Below, piece by piece: positions 48,675-56,974 of a stretch of DNA of 64,000 bases. The stretch's first letter is position 1. Every line of letters starts with the position of its first letter. Made by a program: the position numbers and the translations under genes. The notes under the pieces are model-generated. The model had not been told where the DNA came from. It ran no database searches and saw only the letters and a program-made list of their open reading frames with translations. Origin of the DNA: Phenylobacterium immobile (ATCC 35973) (GTDB lineage Bacteria; Pseudomonadota; Alphaproteobacteria; Caulobacterales; Caulobacteraceae); NCBI RefSeq assembly GCF_001375595.1, contig NZ_CVJQ01000001.1, forward strand, positions 2,507,001 to 2,571,000, read 5' to 3'.

Positions 48675-50585
48675 TCAGTGGGGCGGATTGTGCTTCTCAA
48701 GGAAAGTCACGACCGAGGTGAGCATCGCCTGGCGCGTGGTCCCAGTGGTCAGCCAGTGGTCTTCGCCGGGGAGAACGACGAGTTCTGAGGGCTTGCCGGC
48801 CTTCTCAAGCGCGCGGGCCATGATCTGGCTCTGCTCAAGCGGCACCACCGTGTCGTCCCGACCGTGGATCATGAGCAGAGGGATTTCGACCTCGCCTGCG
48901 TGCTCGGAAGGCGAGATCTTGGAGAGGTCGGGGTCTTTCGCGTCATCGGCGCCCATGAACCTGGTCCAGTAGCGTTGCGCGCGACGGACGCGGTAGGCGC
49001 CGACCATCCGCTTAAGATCCGCAGGGCCTGCGACGGAGGCGGCGCAGCGATAGACCCCGCGGTCGAGGGTCGCGCCGGCCAGAGCCGCGTAGCCGCCGTA
49101 ACTGGCGCCGACAATACAGACCCGCTTAGGATCGATGACGCCCTGCCCCGCCAAGTAGCGCACCCCGTCGGAGAGGTCGGTCTGCATTTTGCGGCCCCAT
49201 TGGCCGTACCCCGCCTCGAGCAGGGACCGCGTCACGCCGTCAGACCCGCGATAGTTGACCTGCAGCACCGCGTAGCCGCGCGACGCCATGGCCTGAGCCC
49301 ACCAGTCGAACCCCGGCATGTCGCGCACAGCCGGGCCCCCATGAGGAAAGACCACCAGCGGGAGCGCCTTCTCGGCGCGGCCGCGCGGCAGGGTGAGGTA
49401 GCCCGCTAAGGCCAGGCCGTCGGCCGCCTTGAAACTGACCGTCCGCTTCTCGGCCACGTCGCTGGGCGTCAGGTCGCGATACTCTGGACCGAGCCAGACC
49501 GCGGTGTGCTTGTTGCGATCGACCAGGGCGTAGGCCGGTCCATCCTTGGGCGAATCCACCCGCACCACGACCTGGGTGCGATCATTGCTCCAGGAGATCA
49601 TGCGCACGAGGTCGCCGGGGAAAGCGGCGGCGACTCCGCGCCACAGCCTTTGATCGGCAGGATCGAAGAAGGTGTAGGCCGGCGCGCCATCGATCGTATG
49701 GACAAAGCCGATCAGCCGGCGTGACACCGGATCGTGGATAAAGCTGGTGGCGTCCTTCGCAAGCGCGGCGGACTGCGCGCCGTCCTTCAAGGCGACCTCG
49801 CGCACCTCGGCGCCGTCCTCGGTGTCGGTGCTGACCAGGACGCTCGCGCCGTCGCGGCCCATGCCGAGGAGGGAGGGACCATCGATCGGCGCATCGACGA
49901 CCAGGACCTCGGTCCAGATGTCAGACGACTTGAGGCGAAGCCGCCAGCGCCCGGCGCGGTCGTCATAAACCGACTCAGCGACCGCTTCCCCGGCTTCATC
50001 CACCACGACATTGCGGGTCCCCAAGCTGCCCGCGAAGGTGACCCGGGTCTGACGCACATTGTTCAGGTCAATCCTGAAGACCGTCAGCACGCCCTGGCTG
50101 CCCGGAAAAGACACGCCGTTGACGAAGGCGTAGGGCTTGCCGTCGAGGACCCGGATGTCCGGTGAGCGGTAGATGACGTTCATCCCGTTGACGCCCTCCA
50201 TCAGCGAGCGCGCGCGGTCGTTCTTGACGTCGACCACCAGAGCCATCGGCCATTCCTGCCGCGGGGCGATGACGCCGCCGGCCGTGCCCGTGCGGGACCA
50301 GGTGATGATCAGGTGGTTGGGACTGCCCCAGGTCAGATCGCGAAGCTTCGTCTCGCCGACGGGCATCCGCTTGACGATCTTCATGTCGGCGATCTGCTGA
50401 ACGACGACCTCCCGGGCCTCGCCGTTGGTCACGGTCAGCGCCAGATGGGCGCCATCCGGGGCCATGGCGACGTCTTCGATCCGCGGGAGCCGTCCGTAGA
50501 CCTCAAGCGGCGCGGCGGCGGCGGCGCATGAAAGGGCGACGGCGGCGCACAACCCGGCGAACAGGCGCCCAAAACAAAACCTCAC
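48675..50585 (-). CDS. Exported S9-family prolyl oligopeptidase-like peptidase
   Basis: 636 residues. Signal peptide RLFAGLCAAVALSCAAAAAP, then a beta-propeller domain (about 30-375), then the alpha/beta-hydrolase domain. The catalytic Ser is in RVCIVGASYGGYAALAGATL, Asp in LMIHGRDDTVVPLEQS and His in LPGEDHWLT. Such enzymes release dipeptides or cleave short peptides in the periplasm. Tandem with another exported peptidase (47162), which suggests a shared role in peptide scavenging. Confidence 0.92.
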   Translation of the reverse strand: MRFCFGRLFAGLCAAVALSCAAAAAPLEVYGRLPRIEDVAMAPDGAHLALTVTNGEAREVVVQQIADMKIVKRMPVGETKLRDLTWGSPNHLIITWSRTGTAGGVIAPRQEWPMALVVDVKNDRARSLMEGVNGMNVIYRSPDIRVLDGKPYAFVNGVSFPGSQGVLTVFRIDLNNVRQTRVTFAGSLGTRNVVVDEAGEAVAESVYDDRAGRWRLRLKSSDIWTEVLVVDAPIDGPSLLGMGRDGASVLVSTDTEDGAEVREVALKDGAQSAALAKDATSFIHDPVSRRLIGFVHTIDGAPAYTFFDPADQRLWRGVAAAFPGDLVRMISWSNDRTQVVVRVDSPKDGPAYALVDRNKHTAVWLGPEYRDLTPSDVAEKRTVSFKAADGLALAGYLTLPRGRAEKALPLVVFPHGGPAVRDMPGFDWWAQAMASRGYAVLQVNYRGSDGVTRSLLEAGYGQWGRKMQTDLSDGVRYLAGQGVIDPKRVCIVGASYGGYAALAGATLDRGVYRCAASVAGPADLKRMVGAYRVRRAQRYWTRFMGADDAKDPDLSKISPSEHAGEVEIPLLMIHGRDDTVVPLEQSQIMARALEKAGKPSELVVLPGEDHWLTTGTTRQAMLTSVVTFLEKHNPPH

Positions 50586-50647
50586 GACCGCCCCCGCGTC
50601 TACCGAACAGCGGGCATATCAAACCCGGCGAAGCTTCGCCGATCAAG

Positions 50648-51082
50648 TTAGTTGAGGTCGTTCTTCTTCACCGGTTCGGGCGGCATCGGCGCGATGGGTA
50701 CGCCGTCTTCAACGAGGTCGCGGACCTCCTCGCTCGTAGCCTGGCCATAGATGCCGCGCTGGTCGGCGCGACCCTCGTGGATGGCCCGGGCCTCGTCGGC
50801 GAAGCCGTCGCCGACGTCATCGAAGGTGTCGATGACGTGCTCGCGCAGCTTGCGCATGGTCTCCATCATCATGGCGCGCGTGAGCGGCTGGTCGGCGCCG
50901 ACGCCGCGCTGTCGCTTAGTGCCAGCGACCGCGGGCGCCATGATCTGCTTGCGTACGGCGCGGCTGGCGCAGACCGGGCATTCGACCAGGCCGCGGGCCT
51001 GCTGGTCGTCGAAATCAGCGGACTTGCCGAACCAGCCTTCGAATTCGTGGTCGTGTTCGCAGACCAGGGCGTAGCGGATCAT
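50648..51082 (-). CDS. DUF1178 zinc-ribbon-like protein
   Basis: 144 residues. MIRYALVCEHDHEFEGWFGK with a CxH pattern, and LVECPVCASRAVRKQIMAPA with CPxC, form the putative zinc ribbon; the C-terminal half (TRAMMMETMRKLREHVIDTF) is helical. This is the DUF1178 family, unknown function, commonly next to a nitrilase-type gene and glutaredoxin in alphaproteobacteria. The start overlaps the upstream nitrilase stop (ATGA). Confidence 0.9.
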   Translation of the reverse strand: MIRYALVCEHDHEFEGWFGKSADFDDQQARGLVECPVCASRAVRKQIMAPAVAGTKRQRGVGADQPLTRAMMMETMRKLREHVIDTFDDVGDGFADEARAIHEGRADQRGIYGQATSEEVRDLVEDGVPIAPMPPEPVKKNDLN

Positions 51083-51906
51083 GCCAGGGCCGTGGGGGCG
51101 CTGAAGGCCCGCGCATTGACCAGAGCCGGGATCGCCGCGCGCGCCTTCGCCGAAGCCGACAGATCGAGATCGGCGAAGAGGACGCCAGGTTGGTCGTGGT
51201 CAAGCTCGCCCAGGATCTCGCCCCACGGCGAGACGACCAGCGAGTGACCATAGGTGCCGCGGCCGTCCTCATGGAAGCCGCCCTGGGCGGGGGCGAGGAT
51301 GAAGCTGCCGGTCTCAATCGCGCGGGCGCGCAGCAGGATGTGCCAGTGGGCGGCGCCGGTGGTGCGGGTAAAGGCCGAGGGCACGGTCAGAACCTCCGCG
51401 CCCGCCAGCGCCAGGGCGCGGTAAAGCGCAGCGAAGCGAACGTCGTAGCAAACGGTGAGGCCAAGTCGGAGGTCATCCGCTACGATGGCGACAGCCTTCT
51501 CGCCGGCCTCGTAGGCGGCCGACTCCCGCGAGGTCTCGCCGCCGGGCAAGGTGACATCGAACATGTGCAACTTGTCGTAGGTCGCCGCGATGGCGCCCGC
51601 TGGCGTGACCAGGGTCGAGCGATTGGCGGCCTTGCCGTCCTCGCGTAGCACCAAGGCTGAACCGATCAACAGCCAGACGCCAAGCTCGCGGGCGAGGTCG
51701 CGCAGGCCCCCGACCACGGGATCGCGTTCCAGGGTTAGCAACTGCGGCTGCAGGACCTCGCGGTCCTTCTGCAAGATGTTGGTTCCCTCAGGCGTCGCGA
51801 TGAAGACCGCGCCACCGGCGGCGGCCTCGCGCACCAGCGGCGTCACATGGGCGAGCGCCGCGGCGTGCGTCGCCGGCGTGCGGGTCTGGACGAGGGCGAT
51901 CTTCAT
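51079..51906 (-). CDS. Nitrilase-family carbon-nitrogen hydrolase (Nit1-like)
   Basis: 275 residues from ATG 51906. The Glu-Lys-Cys triad is visible: Glu in FIATPEGTNILQ, Lys in TYDKLHMFDVTLPGG, Cys in LGLTVCYDVRFAALYRAL. Sequence type resembles deaminated-glutathione amidase (Nit1) or omega-amidase. Nearby glutaredoxin makes a role in glutathione repair appealing, but this is inference. Coupled to DUF1178 by a 4-base overlap and 17 bases after grxC, so all three probably share a transcript. Confidence 0.9.
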   Translation of the reverse strand: MKIALVQTRTPATHAAALAHVTPLVREAAAGGAVFIATPEGTNILQKDREVLQPQLLTLERDPVVGGLRDLARELGVWLLIGSALVLREDGKAANRSTLVTPAGAIAATYDKLHMFDVTLPGGETSRESAAYEAGEKAVAIVADDLRLGLTVCYDVRFAALYRALALAGAEVLTVPSAFTRTTGAAHWHILLRARAIETGSFILAPAQGGFHEDGRGTYGHSLVVSPWGEILGELDHDQPGVLFADLDLSASAKARAAIPALVNARAFSAPTALA

Positions 51907-51923
51907 CGATGGCGGTGGCGAAT

Positions 51924-52184
51924 TCAGGCCGCCTGCAGGATCGGATCGAGTTCGCCAGCGCGGTCGAGGGCCACGACATCGTCGCAACCGCCCAGGTGGC
52001 GATCGCCGACGAAGATTTGCGGGAAGGTCGTGCGACCGCCCGAACGCTGGACCATCTCGGCCTTCTTCTCAGGATCGGAGCCAGCTTCGATCTCGGTGTA
52101 GGCGACGCCCTTGCCCTCGAGCAGTTCCTTGGCGCGGCTGCAGTAGGGGCAATAGGGCCGAGTGTAGATAGTGACCTGGGGCAT
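51924..52184 (-). CDS. grxC: Glutaredoxin 3
   Basis: 86 residues, normal length. Active site CPYC in IYTRPYCPYCSRAKELLEGK. The glutathione-binding TTFPQIFVGDRHLGGCDDV contains the cis-Pro and GG. It reduces disulfides and mixed glutathione disulfides in the cytoplasm. 47 bases after comF-like gene, upstream of the nitrilase gene. Confidence 0.96.
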   Translation of the reverse strand: MPQVTIYTRPYCPYCSRAKELLEGKGVAYTEIEAGSDPEKKAEMVQRSGGRTTFPQIFVGDRHLGGCDDVVALDRAGELDPILQAA

Positions 52185-52231
52185 CGGGCTTTTCCGAGTG
52201 GTTGTCGTGGCCTGTCGATATAGGCGTACCG

Positions 52232-53008
52232 TCAGCGTTCTTTAACCCGCGCCACGACCGCGGCGTCAACCCGAGCCGCCCCGGCCGCCTTGAGCGCCCG
52301 CGCGCAGCCCTCGAGCGTCGCCCCTGTGGTCATGACGTCATCGATCAGCAGAACGCGACGGCCGGCCACCTGCCGCGCCCGGCGGGGCGGCACGGCGAAG
52401 GCGCCGGCGAGGTTGCGTTTGCGGGCCTCGCCCGACTTGCCTTGTTGGCTGTCGGTGGCCCGGCGGCGGATCAGCGCGTCAGGCGCCAGGCGCACGCCGG
52501 CGCGCGCGGCGAGCGGCCGGGCGAGTTCGCAGGCCTGGTTGTAGCGGCGCCGGAACAGGCGGCCTCGGTGAAGGGGCACAGGCACGATCAGGTCGGCCTC
52601 GGCGATCAACTCATGGGCGGCGCGGGCCAGCCACGCGGCGAGCATGGGCGCGAGATCCAGCCGGTCGCCGTGCTTCAGCTTGAGGATCGGCTCGCGCGAC
52701 ACCTCATCGTAGAGGCAGGCCGCGCGGGCGGCGTCGAAGGCGCGGGGGCGGGCGAGACAGGCGGCGCAGCGCACGCCGGGATCGAACTCGAAGGGCGTTC
52801 CACAGCCGTCGCAGACCGGTCCGTCAAGGAAGACGATACGGGTCCAGGCGTCCCCTGAAAGGCCGCCGCCCAGGGTCTGCCCGCCGTCGTCGAGGGCCTG
52901 GGTCGGAAAGATCAGGTCCAGCGCCCCGCGCCACAGACCGCGCAGCCGCAGGGCGGCCGCAGAGGGCTGTTTGATTTCGACGGCGAAACGGCCATCTTCC
53001 GCGCCCAT
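52232..53008 (-). CDS. ComF-family amidophosphoribosyltransferase-like protein
   Basis: 258 residues if started at ATG 53008. The N-terminal double zinc ribbon is seen as VCDGCGTPFEFDPGVRCAAC. The PRTase part has DLIVPVPLHRGRLFRRRYNQ and the PRPP loop RRVLLIDDVMTTGATLEGCA. ComF acts in DNA uptake in naturally competent bacteria, but most homologues have no proven role. The ATG lies head-on over the methyltransferase start (CATG at 53006-53009), so one of the two starts may be further in. Operon with grxC, nitrilase and DUF1178 downstream. Confidence 0.87.
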   Translation of the reverse strand: MGAEDGRFAVEIKQPSAAALRLRGLWRGALDLIFPTQALDDGGQTLGGGLSGDAWTRIVFLDGPVCDGCGTPFEFDPGVRCAACLARPRAFDAARAACLYDEVSREPILKLKHGDRLDLAPMLAAWLARAAHELIAEADLIVPVPLHRGRLFRRRYNQACELARPLAARAGVRLAPDALIRRRATDSQQGKSGEARKRNLAGAFAVPPRRARQVAGRRVLLIDDVMTTGATLEGCARALKAAGAARVDAAVVARVKER

Positions 53009-53825
53009 GCCGACCCCCCCAAACCTTCCGCCCGCCCTCTTCGACCGACGCCTGCGCCGGCGCCGACTGGACCGGGCCGCCGCCCGCTTCGCGGACGCCG
53101 ATTTCCTGCATCGCCGCGCGGCTGAGGACATCGCCGACCGGATCGCCGCGATCATGCGCGACTTCCCGGTGGGCGTCGATCTGTCGGCGCGGCGCGGCGC
53201 GCTGGCCGAGGCGCTGGAAGCCGCGGCGCCTGGAAAGGTGGCGCTGCTGATCGAGGCTGACGCCTCGCCCGCCATGCTGGCGGGCCGCGGCGGCGCCCGG
53301 GTCGTGCTGGACGACGAGGCCCTGCCCTTCGCGGCGGGGAGCCTCGACCTCGTGGTCTCGACGTTGGCGCTGCACTGGGCCAATGACGTGGTGGGCGCGC
53401 TGATCCAGGCGCGGCGCGCGCTGAGGCCTGGGGGCGTTTTCATCGGCGCCATTCTCGGCGGCGCCACCCTGACCGAGCTGCGCCAGGCCTTCACCGAGGC
53501 CGAGGTCGCCGCCTGGGGCGGGGCGGGGACCCGCATCTCGCCCTTCGCCAGCGCTCAGGACGGGGCCGAGCTGCTCCAACGGGCGGGCTTTTCGGATCCG
53601 GTCTGCGACATCGACCGGGTGAGCGTGCGCTACGAACATCCCTTACGGCTGTTCGCCGACCTGCGGGCGATGGGCGAGACCAATGCGCTCACCGAGCGGC
53701 ACCCTCGCGGCCTGACCCGCGAACTGATCGGCGACGTAGCCGGGCGTTACGCCGAAGCCCACGCCGGACCCGACGGCCGCATTCCGGCGACCTTCGAGAT
53801 CCTGACGCTGACGGGGTGGGCGTAA
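53007..53825 (+). CDS. SAM-dependent methyltransferase (NDUFAF5-like)
   Basis: 272 residues from ATG 53007. Opens PALFDRRLRRRRLDRAAARF, the alphaproteobacterial NDUFAF5-type start. The class I methyltransferase core has GVDLSARRGALAEALEAAAP as a degenerate motif I region, ALPFAAGSLDLVVSTLALHW and RRALRPGGVFIGAILGG. NDUFAF5 hydroxylates an Arg in a complex I subunit in mitochondria, so a complex I assembly role is possible; a quinone methylase is an alternative. Divergent from the ComF gene with overlapping start codons. Confidence 0.85.
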   Translation: MPTPPNLPPALFDRRLRRRRLDRAAARFADADFLHRRAAEDIADRIAAIMRDFPVGVDLSARRGALAEALEAAAPGKVALLIEADASPAMLAGRGGARVVLDDEALPFAAGSLDLVVSTLALHWANDVVGALIQARRALRPGGVFIGAILGGATLTELRQAFTEAEVAAWGGAGTRISPFASAQDGAELLQRAGFSDPVCDIDRVSVRYEHPLRLFADLRAMGETNALTERHPRGLTRELIGDVAGRYAEAHAGPDGRIPATFEILTLTGWA

Positions 53826-53833
53826 GGCCGGGC

Positions 53834-54616
53834 CTACTGCATGTACCAGCCGTGGCTGACGACGATGGACTGGCCGGTGAGGGCGTTGGTGGGGAAGCCA
53901 GCGAAGAAGACAGCGGTGCGGGCGACGTCGTCGACGGTCGTGAACTCGCCGTCCACCGTATCCTTCAGCATCACCTTGGAGATGACGTCGGCCTCGCTGA
54001 TGCCCAGCGCCTGGGCCTGTTCGGGGATCTGCTTCTCAACCAAGGGCGTGCGGACAAAGCCCGGGCAGATGACGTTTGAGCGCACGCCGTGGGCGGCGCC
54101 TTCCTTGGCGACCACCTTGGCCAGGCCCTCCAGGCCATGTTTGGCGGTGACGTAGGGCGCCTTGAGGAGCGACGCCTCCTTGGAATGCACCGAACCCATG
54201 TAGATGATGCTGCCGCCACGGCCCTGGGCGTACATGTGCTTCAGGCAGGCCCGCGTCGTCAGGAAGGCGCCGTCGAGGTGGATGGCGAGCAGCTTCTTCC
54301 AGTCGGAGAATTTGTAGTCCTCCAGGGGGCCGACGATCTGGATGCCCGCGTTCGAGACCAGGATGTCGATTCCACCGAGCTTGGCGGCGACGGCCTCTAC
54401 GCCCGCGTCGACCTGGCCCTCGTCGGTCACGTCCATCGCCACGGCCATGGCGCGCTCGCCGGAGGGATCGAATTCCCGGGCTGTAGCCTCGGCCGCCGTC
54501 AGGTTCAGGTCGGCGATGGCGACCTTGGCCCCTTCGGCCAGGAAGGCCTTGGCGATATCCTTGCCGATGCCGCTGGCCGCGCCCGTGACGAGGGCGACCT
54601 TGTCTTGCAGGGTCAT
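53834..54616 (-). CDS. bdhA: 3-hydroxybutyrate dehydrogenase (SDR)
   Basis: 260 residues, AAGGA ribosome site. Short-chain dehydrogenase with NAD site [24 protein letters not shown]-type motif [15 protein letters not shown], and catalytic Ser ([10 protein letters not shown]) and YxxxK ([12 protein letters not shown]). The C-terminal [11 protein letters not shown] is typical of D-3-hydroxybutyrate dehydrogenases, which oxidise hydroxybutyrate to acetoacetate in PHB breakdown. 2 bases downstream of the patatin gene stop, same strand. Confidence 0.9.
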   Translation of the reverse strand: MTLQDKVALVTGAASGIGKDIAKAFLAEGAKVAIADLNLTAAEATAREFDPSGERAMAVAMDVTDEGQVDAGVEAVAAKLGGIDILVSNAGIQIVGPLEDYKFSDWKKLLAIHLDGAFLTTRACLKHMYAQGRGGSIIYMGSVHSKEASLLKAPYVTAKHGLEGLAKVVAKEGAAHGVRSNVICPGFVRTPLVEKQIPEQAQALGISEADVISKVMLKDTVDGEFTTVDDVARTAVFFAGFPTNALTGQSIVVSHGWYMQ

Positions 54617-54618
54617 GA

Positions 54619-55821
54619 TCAGTCCTTTTCCAGGGGGTCTGGCGCGGGGTTGTGCGCCCCGGGCGTGGTGAAGTCATAGACGTTCACGGCGTGCGCCGCG
54701 CTGGGCAAAGTGAGCACCTCGGGATGGGACAAGGTGCGGCGCGCGTCGCGCAGCCCGGCGGCCCAGTGTTCCTCCATGGATCGACGGGAGAACTCATAAT
54801 CCTTGGCTTGCCCTTCGTAGGTCGCCGAGCGGTAGACCAACTGGACGATGTTGTAGACCGCCGGGTCCGAGGCCCTGGCCAACAGCTGCGCCTGGGGTGT
54901 GGCCGCCAGCTCCGGCGGCATCTGGGCGAGCAGTTCGTTGAAGGCGGCCCGCAGGCGCTGGGTCCTGCGGAAGGCGTCGGTGGCCGCGCGGGTGCGACTG
55001 GAATACTGCACCTCTTTCATGCGGACGGCGACCTCAGCCAGGTCGCGGGGGCGCGCGCCGCGCGCGCTCCACAGGTCGAGCTGGAAGATCAGGGTGTCGA
55101 GGTCTGAGCGTGCCGACAGCACCCAATCGAGCGGCGTGTTCGAAACCAATCCCCCGTCCCAGTAGTGCTCGCCGTCCACCTCCACCGCGTCGAAGGCTGG
55201 CGGCAGGGCGCCGCTGGCCATCACGTGCTCGGGCCCGATGATGTCGGTCCTGTTGTCGAAGTAGGCGAAATTGCCGCTGGCGACGTTCACTGCGCCGATG
55301 CTGAAGCGCATCTGCCGGTCGTTGATACGATCGAAATCCACGAGCCGCTCCAGCGTCGGCCTGAGGGCGGCCGTGTCATACCAGCTGGCCGCTCCCGGGC
55401 TGCCGGCCATGCGCATCATCGGCGGCGGCACACGGGGCGTGAAGAACCCCGGCACGCCGCGGGCCAGAATCTCGCCAGCCGAGAGCTGCCCCAGCCAACC
55501 ACGCGCCGCATCGCTGCGCGCCCAGCCGCTCCACAGACCCGCCCAGCCGGCGTCCTGCGGCGTCGTCACCAGCTCCCAGAAGTCGCGCAGACGTTCGAGG
55601 CGCTTGTGATGGGGATTGCCGGCGATGATCGCCGCATTCACCGCGCCGATGGAGATGCCGGCCACCCAGGTCGGCTCAACGTCAGCTTCCAGCAGAGCTT
55701 CGTAAACCCCCGCCTGATAGGCGCCCAGAGCACCGCCGCCCTGGAGCAGGAGCACGATGCTTTCGAAGGCGGTGTGGGTCGCCTTCGCCGGCTCCGGCGC
55801 AGCGGCCGGGCTGTTGGTCAT
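54619..55821 (-). CDS. Patatin-like phospholipase with C-terminal DUF3734
   Basis: 400 residues from ATG 55821, with GGAGAG upstream; ATG 55857 is an alternative. Oxyanion motif [20 protein letters not shown], nucleophile Ser in [13 protein letters not shown], and catalytic Asp in [17 protein letters not shown] complete the Ser-Asp dyad. The C-terminal ~130 residues ([20 protein letters not shown] near the end) fit DUF3734. It hydrolyses acyl esters, perhaps lipids or PHB granule material given the coupled 3-hydroxybutyrate dehydrogenase gene (inference). Confidence 0.9.
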   Translation of the reverse strand: MTNSPAAAPEPAKATHTAFESIVLLLQGGGALGAYQAGVYEALLEADVEPTWVAGISIGAVNAAIIAGNPHHKRLERLRDFWELVTTPQDAGWAGLWSGWARSDAARGWLGQLSAGEILARGVPGFFTPRVPPPMMRMAGSPGAASWYDTAALRPTLERLVDFDRINDRQMRFSIGAVNVASGNFAYFDNRTDIIGPEHVMASGALPPAFDAVEVDGEHYWDGGLVSNTPLDWVLSARSDLDTLIFQLDLWSARGARPRDLAEVAVRMKEVQYSSRTRAATDAFRRTQRLRAAFNELLAQMPPELAATPQAQLLARASDPAVYNIVQLVYRSATYEGQAKDYEFSRRSMEEHWAAGLRDARRTLSHPEVLTLPSAAHAVNVYDFTTPGAHNPAPDPLEKD

Positions 55822-55985
55822 GCTGCACTCTCCATCCGCGATGTTGCGGTGCATCATCTATAGGGCGACTTGATGTCAGATGCAGGCATTGCTGAGCTTG
55901 ACGCGCCCGGTTACCAATTCTGCATTGGCGCCTGCGACCGGCGCGAACCGCAAAAACAACAAGTCGCATCCAGGGAAGGAACGCC

Positions 55986-56912
55986 ATGGCCGAACATCTC
56001 AAGCTGAAGAACCCCGTGAACGAGCGGCCGCAGGCGGCGTGGGGCTCTATCGCCACCGAGCTGGCGGGCAGTCAGACCCGGTTCGTGAAGGGCGAGCGCT
56101 GGACTCACCGCGTCATCGAGAAGGGTGATCCCGAAGCCCCGCCCCTGTTCTTGTACCATGGCGTCGGCGGCTATGCGGAGCCCTACGCCCGGGTGCTGCC
56201 CGCTCTTTCCCGCGACTTCCGCGTGTTCGCGGTGGACGCGCTCTACCACGGCTATTCCTCGAAGGAACCGTGGGATCCGGCCAACCGCACCGCCCTGCAG
56301 GCGGCGGCCTACGTCGATCTGATCCACGCGCTCGGCTACGAAAAGGCGATCTACGAAGGTGAATCCATGGGGGCGTCGATCGGCTTCGAGATCGGCATGC
56401 TCTATCCGGAGAGCCTGGATAAGCTGATCCTCAATGGCTATGGCCGCGTCGCGACCAAGCGCACCGAATGGAAGAAGCAGCCGTTCAAGGGCGACCTCTA
56501 TGAGCTCTCGCGCGCCGCAGTGCTCGATCCCTCCTATGAGAATGTTCAGAAGCGCCTGTGGTGGCTGGTCCACGACAACGACGACATGAACGACGAGATG
56601 ATCCGCATGCGGATGAAGATCTGGTCCGAGCCGGAGGTCAACGCTTCGCTGCGCCGCGTCTTCGGGGTCGACGGCGCCGATCCGCGTGAAGCGGCCAAGC
56701 CGTGGACCGAGGAAGAGGTGAAGGCGAAGTGGAAGGTCAAGGACACCTTAGTTGTCTACGGCACCTACAATCCGCAGCGGGGTCCGGACTACGGGGAGTA
56801 TGGCGCCGACCTGATCGGCGCGAAGTTCTACGAGTTCAAGGACTGCGGCCACTGGCCGATGTGGGAAAGCCCCGACGAATACGTCGAGGCGCTGCGTAGC
56901 TACCTGCTCTAG
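55986..56912 (+). CDS. Alpha/beta hydrolase
   Basis: 308 residues. The fold opens PLFLYHGVGGYAEPYARVLP, the nucleophile elbow is IYEGESMGASIGFEIGMLYP (GxSxG), and a closing His is in FKDCGHWPMWESPDEYVEAL. The sequence resembles meta-cleavage-product hydrolases and related C-C or ester hydrolases; no aromatic-degradation genes are near, so the substrate is unknown. Divergent from the patatin gene. Confidence 0.88.
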   Translation: MAEHLKLKNPVNERPQAAWGSIATELAGSQTRFVKGERWTHRVIEKGDPEAPPLFLYHGVGGYAEPYARVLPALSRDFRVFAVDALYHGYSSKEPWDPANRTALQAAAYVDLIHALGYEKAIYEGESMGASIGFEIGMLYPESLDKLILNGYGRVATKRTEWKKQPFKGDLYELSRAAVLDPSYENVQKRLWWLVHDNDDMNDEMIRMRMKIWSEPEVNASLRRVFGVDGADPREAAKPWTEEEVKAKWKVKDTLVVYGTYNPQRGPDYGEYGADLIGAKFYEFKDCGHWPMWESPDEYVEALRSYLL

Positions 56913-56925
56913 GGTTGGCTCCCGG

Positions 56926-56954
56926 TCCCGGATGTCTCTGCGAGGCATCCGGGA
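56926..56954. repeat. Palindromic intergenic element
   Basis: TCCCGGATG (56926-56934) pairs with CATCCGGGA (56946-56954), followed by TGACGCGG. It has the same ...GGATGACG edge as the element at 60795, and looks like a dispersed palindromic repeat; it may end the transcript of the alpha/beta hydrolase gene. Confidence 0.5.
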
Positions 56955-56974
56955 TGACGCGGCCTTTGGGGGAG

